Origin: Larix kaempferi | Lineage: Eukaryota > Streptophyta > Pinopsida > Pinales > Pinaceae | DNA: 64,000 bases | Assembly: GCA_027924585.1 (NCBI GenBank) | Contig: BSBM01000252.1 | Coordinates: 6,510,001 to 6,574,000, forward strand | Direction: 5' to 3' | Part shown: positions 58,991 through 64,000 of the stretch, in pieces | Layout: each line of letters starts with the position of its first letter | Position numbering within the stretch: the first letter of the stretch is position 1 | Made by a program: the position numbers and the translations under genes | Notes under the pieces: generated by a model | Told to the model about the DNA's origin: nothing | What the model saw: the letters and a program-made list of their open reading frames with translations, nothing else | The model's database searches: none

Positions 58991-60334
58991 CTCAACTCCC
59001 CCTGAAACTTGATCTGGAGCTTGATTAGGGTTTACTAGAAAAACCCTAAAAATTAAATCTTTGACTTTCACACTTCCGAATGAATGGAAGGATGTGTCTT
59101 GCTGAGCTTATCAAACTAGCATACTTCAATTTTAAAATCTCCAAAATTTGACCCCTCAAAATTTCCTTCGAAACTTCTGGATCTTCTGGACAGGAACCCG
59201 AACTAGGGTTTGATGAAGCCCACCCTTCTGTCCAATCAAAAGGTTCGATCCAAGGCTCTAAACTTTTATTTTTCTTAGGAGCTTCCAGCCGTGGTTACAG
59301 ACTTCAAAAATTCCAACTTTTGCTGAAGCCCTAATTTTCCATCTTTCCGATCAAAATCCCGAACTAGGGTTTGATCAAGCCCGGTCTTCTACCCAACCAA
59401 AAAATTCGATCTTGGTCTCTAAATTTTGATTTTTCTGAGTAGCATTCAGCCGTGGATTTCGATTCCAAAAATTCTAACTTTCTCTGAAACCCTAAATTCC
59501 GGAAGCCATGAATAAAGGTGCTCCAAAAATAATTATGTTTTGACAGAAATATGTACATGATTGTTTCTGCTATAACTCTGAAATTTTCACTCCACGGGGT
59601 CTGAAAAATTCTTCTGTAGTAGCCTGACCTGTCATCTTTCCATCCTGACAGGTCTGACCTCAATTGGATTTTCTGAGAGAGAGTTATGCCAAATGTCCCA
59701 ACGTGACCTGTTTTGGGATAATACAGGAGAGCGAACTTGTACGGCATGCCACATGTCGCTGTTTGAACTTTGGCCTCTGAAAACGTTTCCTGAGATATCT
59801 TGCCCTGTTATCTTTCCATCCTGATAGGTCTGACCTCAATTGGACTCTCTGAGAGAGAGTTATGCCAAGTGTCGTAACGTGACCTGTTTATGGGATAAAA
59901 CAGGAGAGCGAACTTGTACGATGTGCCACGTGTCACTAGTTCAGCGTCGGCCTCTGAAAACATTTCTTGAGATAGTATAGTCTGTGTACTACCTGTCACC
60001 TTTTATGAAATTTCATTTGGATCTTTCTAGCCCAAGTTATGACCTTTTTTCCTAGGTCACCTGATTTTGACTGAGATCTGGAAGAGGCAGAAACCCTAAC
60101 TTGTACTGATCATAACTTACAAAGTACAACGAATATGAGGGTTCCCTTTGGACACAATATACCTGGAGATGTTATCTACGACCTGTAAAGGTTTCAGATT
60201 GTGAACCTTCGCCAAAATGGATTTATAGCGAAAGTTCCACGATGACTGGTTTTTGCTATATAAAACCCTAACCTTGAAATTGTCGTAAGTAAAGCAAGTG
60301 TCGTAAGTGCCATACCTTGCCTTCCTTCAGTTTA
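58991..60334 (-). other. Copia 2 leader with two internal duplications
   Basis: Untranslated leader after the primer site. Blocks near 59200 and 59361 (gaactagggtttgat...agccgtgg...ctgaa) repeat with a spacing of about 160 bp. Blocks near 59630 and 59810 (tctttccatcctga.aggtctgacctcaattgga through ggagagcgaacttgtacg) repeat with a spacing of about 180 bp. Confidence 0.75.
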
Positions 60335-60346
60335 GCTCTGATACCA
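60335..60346 (-). promoter_or_regulatory. Copia 2 primer binding site, tRNA-iMet
   Basis: On the minus strand tggtatcagagc follows the 5' LTR with no gap. Confidence 0.95.
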
Positions 60347-60952
60347 TGTTAAGATTTAATATGCTAAGACAAAAAATAGAAGCATTACATTCCATTTCAC
60401 AATAATAGCATATACAGGATCACTGAATAAACAACAAGCATAGCATAAACACAAGAGACACAGATTTATCCTGGGAAACCCTCATGGAGTAGAAAACCCA
60501 GTAAAGCTTCTTCAATATAGATGAACAGCAATATACAAGGATGCAAACCAAAGACATGATCTCCTCCTCCACCATAGCAGACCTCTCCTCCACAAGTGCA
60601 CCTCTCTCTCAAGTGAGTGAGTGTATCAAATGAGGAACACACCTCCTCTATTTATAGACTACTCTGACATCTCTTTTACACACGTACATGTAGGCTCGTA
60701 TTTAACCATTAGGTTAAATACCCTGTTATAACTGACTGGGCCGACCCCACTAGGGTGGTCTAACAACCCTTTGACCCACATAACACATACAGGGCCGACC
60801 CCCACTAGGGAAGTCTAATAACCCAAGTTACCACATTCCGACGGAGGAATAAACATCTCCGGATATACAATAAGATCTTTACGGAGGAATGAAACATCTC
60901 CGGAATAATAAAGTACAAATATAATATTCTTTGAAGTTACAATATTTCAACA
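60347..60952 (-). repeat. Copia 2 5' LTR
   Basis: 606 bp. On the minus strand a tctataaatagagg TATA box lies near 60657. It is preceded by target copy CATCC at 60953-60957. Confidence 0.95.
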
Positions 60953-60957
60953 CATCC

Positions 60958-61817
60958 AACTGTTCTAGTGTTGCTTGCTTATCTTTCACAGCGTTCTTTA
61001 CTTGCAGCAGTCCTGGGTCCTCTTTGAGGGTGGTGAATGCCTTGAACACCGCATGTAACAGACTCTGGCACTTAGCCACTTCGACAGCGATACTCTCTAC
61101 TGCGGCCTTCACCTCCCTTGCTCTTAAATGCTGCTGATCTGGTGGGGTGTGTGGATTGATCTATGCCTCCAAGGCAACAATCTTAGCTTCATGGATGATC
61201 TCTATGTCTTGCATCTATGTCTTATGATTGGTAACCAATTCGCCAATATTAACGATAGTGTTCACGGGGTCTAGCTGTACTTCAAATTCCTCTATATCAT
61301 CTACGACCACAGTGATTGTGGACTCTAGTATTTTTCGATGACCATGCTCATCCTGTAGTTCCATAGCTCTTTGTGAGCTAGATTCCTCCAACTGCTTATT
61401 AGCTTCTTGCAGCTCAACTTGTCCTTTCAACGCGCCAGTGGTTCTCTCATGCATTTCTTCAACAACCTGCAGATGCAAGTACTGTAGACCAGGAAGTGGT
61501 ATCTTCGCAAGGTAGATATCCACACGCTCGACATCCTTCGTGTCCAACACTATTTGTTTTGGCAATGGTATCCTTATAGTTAATGGATCAAGGTGAACAA
61601 CGCGGGACTTCGCAAGCACGGTTATGGTTAGTTGTAGCTCCTTCTGCTGTGAAGTTCCTCCTAACCTTCCTTCGGACTCTGAGTCCCACGACAGGGGTAA
61701 TCGTTTGTGGACTTCTTCAATTTTCTTTGTGATCCCCTGCAGTGTGGTCAGATTCATCTGTAGACTTTCCTGAATCGCTTTGTCCTGTTTCTCCTTCTCA
61801 GACATCATATCTTCCAT
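60958..61817 (-). pseudogene. coiled-coil ORF, N-terminal part
   Basis: 61817-61215 is open for 200 codons (EKEKQDKAIQESLQMNLTTL, GITKKIEEVHKRLP, GQVELQEANKQLEESSSQRA). After a stop at 61215-61217 it continues to 60958 (AVEVAKCQSLLHAVFKAFTT, VKDKQATLEQL). Rich in heptads, with no enzyme motif. It is interrupted at the Copia 2 target site CATCC and continues at 53349. Confidence 0.65.
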
Positions 61818-61855
61818 CTTCTCTATGACCTTTGCCGCGATTGTTTCATAATCCT

Positions 61856-64000
61856 CATTGTGGAGTACTGCATCTGTCTGGTGTTAAAAGAATTTGAGGA
61901 TGTGTTCCAATATGTACCCGGGTTAGCACCAAAATGGGACATTGACTTTACAATTGATTTGGTGCCTGGAGCTGTGCTAGCATCAAAATATCCTTACAGA
62001 ATGAGTACCTTGCAGTTGAGAGAATTGCAGATGCAACTAGAAGAGTTATTAAAGAAGGGTTATATACAGCCTAGTGTGTCACCATGGGGAGTGACAACTC
62101 TGTTTGTAAGAAATAAAGATGGCACACGGATATTGTGTGTAGATTACAGACAACTGAATAAAGCTACAATCAAGAACATGTATCCACTACCGAGGATTGA
62201 TAATCTCTTTGATCAGTTGAGAGGGGAAGAATTATTTTCCAAGATTGATTTGAGATCTTGGTATCACCAAGTGCACATAAAAGATGAGGAAATTAGAAAA
62301 ACTGCTTTTAGAACCAGGCATGGGCATTATGAATCTACAGTACTTCCTTCTAGAATGACAAATGCCTCAACCGCATTTATGTGTCTAATGAATGGTGTGT
62401 TTAAAGAATTTTTGGACAAGTTCATTATAGTGTTCCTGGATGATATTTTGGTGTATTCCAAATATGATAAAGAGCATGAAGAGAATCTTTGGATTACCTT
62501 GCAAATCTTGAGAGAAAATCAACTATATGCCAAGCTTAGAAAATGCTCATTCTATCAGAAGCAGCTCTTGTATTTGGGTCACATCATCTCTGAGGAGGGC
62601 ATATCTATGGACCCAACGAAAATAAAATCCATACAAGAATGGCCTACTCCAAAAAATGTAACCAAATTAAGATCATTTATGGGGCTTGTGGGTTACCGAA
62701 GGTTCATAGAATATTTCTCTCGAATTGCAAATCTGATTACATCATTGCAAAAGAAGAACATGAAGTTCATTTGGAATGAGAAGTGTGAAGACAGCTTCAG
62801 ACTTTTGAAAGAATTACTCACATGTGATCCAATATTAAAAATTATGGATCTAAACAAAGAGTATGTGGTATGTACAGATGCATATCTAGAAGGATTCGGT
62901 GGATTTTTGATGCAAGATGGACATGCTATTTGTTATGAATCACGGAAGCTGAAAGAGAATGAAAAGAACTATGCTACTCATGATTTGGAATTAGATACTA
63001 TAGTTCATGCACTCTGTATGTGGAGGCATTATCTTATGGGGAATAGGTTTAATTTAAAGACGGATCATCATAGTCTGAAATATTTGTTTGAGTAGCCTCA
63101 CTTGAATGCAAGACAAGCTAAATGGATTGAATTTCTGAGTGAATTCAATTTTGAAATTGAGTACATAAAGGGAAAAGAGAATCGCGTGGCAGATGCACTT
63201 AGTAGAAGAAGTCAGATAATGCAAATTTTATCTATCAGCAATTGGAAATATAATTTAAAAATCAGGTTACATGAGGCACTAAAAGAAAATGATTTTTATT
63301 TGTAATTTGTGGCAGCAATACATGTAGGCAATATGCCTTTAACATTTTACAAATATGCATTGAATGAAGATGGAATTATTTAGTTTAATGACAGAATTTA
63401 TGTACTAGCTGAAAATGAATTGAAGAAAATTATATTACATGAAATGCATAACGTGCCTTATGCAAGTCATCCTGGGTACCAAAAGACATTAACTGAAATT
63501 AAGAAAGAATATTACTGGCTAGGCATGAAAAAAAAAGTGGGCAGATTTATTGCTCAATGCTTGGAATGTCAAAGAGTAAAAGAAGAGCATAGACATCCTG
63601 CTGGTCTACTCAATCCATTGTCGATACCGGAATGGAAGTGGTATGTGCTAACCATTGATTTTATTACAAATTTACCTAGAACATTGAAGCAACACGACTC
63701 CATTATGGCGGTGGTTGACAAATTGACCAAGTCAACCCATTTTGTTCTAGTGAAGTCAACATTTAAAGCATTTAAGATCGCATAAATCTATATGAGGGAA
63801 ATTTCTAGGTTTCATGGTATTCCAAAAGAAATAGTTTCAGATCGAGATTCAAAGTTCACTTCTAAATTTTGGAAAGGGTTGTTTAAGGAATTTGGAACCA
63901 AACTCAACCTTAGTACAACTTATCATCCACAGATGAATGGACAGATCGAGCAAGTAAATCAAATTATCAAAGACATGCTCAGGATGTATGTAATGAACAA
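61856..64000 (+). pseudogene. chromovirus-type Gypsy RT, RNase H, integrase (runs off window)
   Basis: One frame runs from the RT lead (LKEFEDVFQYVPGLAPKW) to the window edge. RT: SKYPYRMSTLQLRELQMQLE, GYIQPSVSPWG, CVDYRQLNKATIKN and catalytic FLDDILVYSKY (about 62436). Two RT blocks look worn: SWYHQ for SGYHQ and LPSRMTNASTAF for MPFGLTNAPATF. RNase H: YVVCTDAYLEGFGG, FNLKTDHHSLKYLF and VADALSRRS. Integrase: HEMHNVPYASHPGYQ...CLECQRVK zinc region, core TIDFITNLP, SDRDSKFTS and HPQMNGQIEQVN. Stops lie at 63093, 63303, 63381 and 63783, yet there is no frameshift in 2.1 kb. The 5' part is cut off at about 61855, beside the minus-strand coiled-coil ORF. Confidence 0.92.

Larger units (their letters stand above)
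53350..60952 (-). mobile_element. Ty1/Copia element 2, complete ends, coding mostly lost
   Basis: Two 606-bp LTRs (53350-53955 and 60347-60952) are flanked by the 5-bp target duplication CATCC (53345-53349 and 60953-60957). The initiator-tRNA-Met primer site at 60335-60346 sets minus orientation, and a polypurine tract adjoins the 3' LTR. LTRs differ at about 14 positions by eye, mostly in one half, so it is probably younger than Copia 1. Only RT and RNase H remnants are recognisable; gag, protease and integrase are missing or unrecognisable. It therefore relied on another element's proteins. Confidence 0.95.

Noticed and set aside
51015-64000. A single plus-strand Gypsy split cleanly by the minus-strand Gypsy (gag at 51015, pol at 61856)
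   Set aside because: The gag breaks mid-domain and the pol begins at RT, so about 600 codons are missing. No 5-bp target duplication was found at the two edges.

Overview
This window is plant nuclear DNA, and almost all of it is nested, decaying transposable elements. The evidence is a fragment of a plant HECT ubiquitin ligase, plant-type Ty3/Gypsy and Ty1/Copia retroelements with initiator-tRNA-Met primer sites, and a CACTA transposase gene with plant-type introns. I see no intact cellular gene, no RNA gene and no CRISPR. The long LTRs, large untranslated spacers and layered insertions suggest a seed plant with a large genome. A gymnosperm is possible, but the sequence alone does not prove it.

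Layout. 1-4.2 kb: spacer with a UPL3-like HECT-ligase pseudogene and a GAT/ATC strand-switch repeat. 4.2-6.5 kb: a GAT-rich satellite with a higher-order period of about 345 bp. 6.9-12.2 kb: a CACTA (En/Spm) element on the minus strand, with a multi-exon transposase pseudogene and a right terminal inverted repeat ending at 12232. This end cuts directly into a Gypsy pol gene that resumes at 12233. 12.2-18 kb: that Gypsy element's RNase H and integrase, an extra ORF with coiled-coil and E/Q-rich parts, a polypurine tract and a 3' LTR. 18-24.4 kb: a second large retroelement-type ORF and spacer.

24.4-31.3 kb: a minus-strand Gypsy element with gag, several zinc knuckles, protease, an unexpected second gag-like domain, then RT and RNase H. 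It is truncated in integrase. 31.3-42.8 kb: the end of a plus-strand chromodomain Gypsy (chromovirus) and its long 3' LTR. That LTR is split by Copia element 1 (32755-40209), whose LTRs, primer site, polypurine tract and 5-bp target duplication GTGAG are all visible. 42.8-49 kb: a decayed coding stretch and a 2.16-kb tandem duplication. 49.5-51.4 kb: the 5' end of a plus-strand Gypsy with a gag fragment. 51.4-61.8 kb: the 3' LTR and coiled-coil ORF of a minus-strand Gypsy. That ORF is split by Copia element 2 (53350-60952, target duplication CATCC). 61.86-64 kb: chromovirus-like RT, RNase H and integrase in one frame with four stop codons, running off the window.

Order of events that can be read: Gypsy pol came before CACTA; the chromovirus LTR came before Copia 1; the minus Gypsy ORF came before Copia 2. 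By eye, Copia 2 LTRs differ at about 14 sites and Copia 1 LTRs at about 21 sites plus a 13-bp indel, so Copia 2 is probably younger. The least expected observations are the protease/second-gag/RT order in the minus Gypsy, the large tandem-repeat fields just before the 3' LTR in both Copia elements, and a nonsense change at the integrase catalytic glutamate that was then duplicated.
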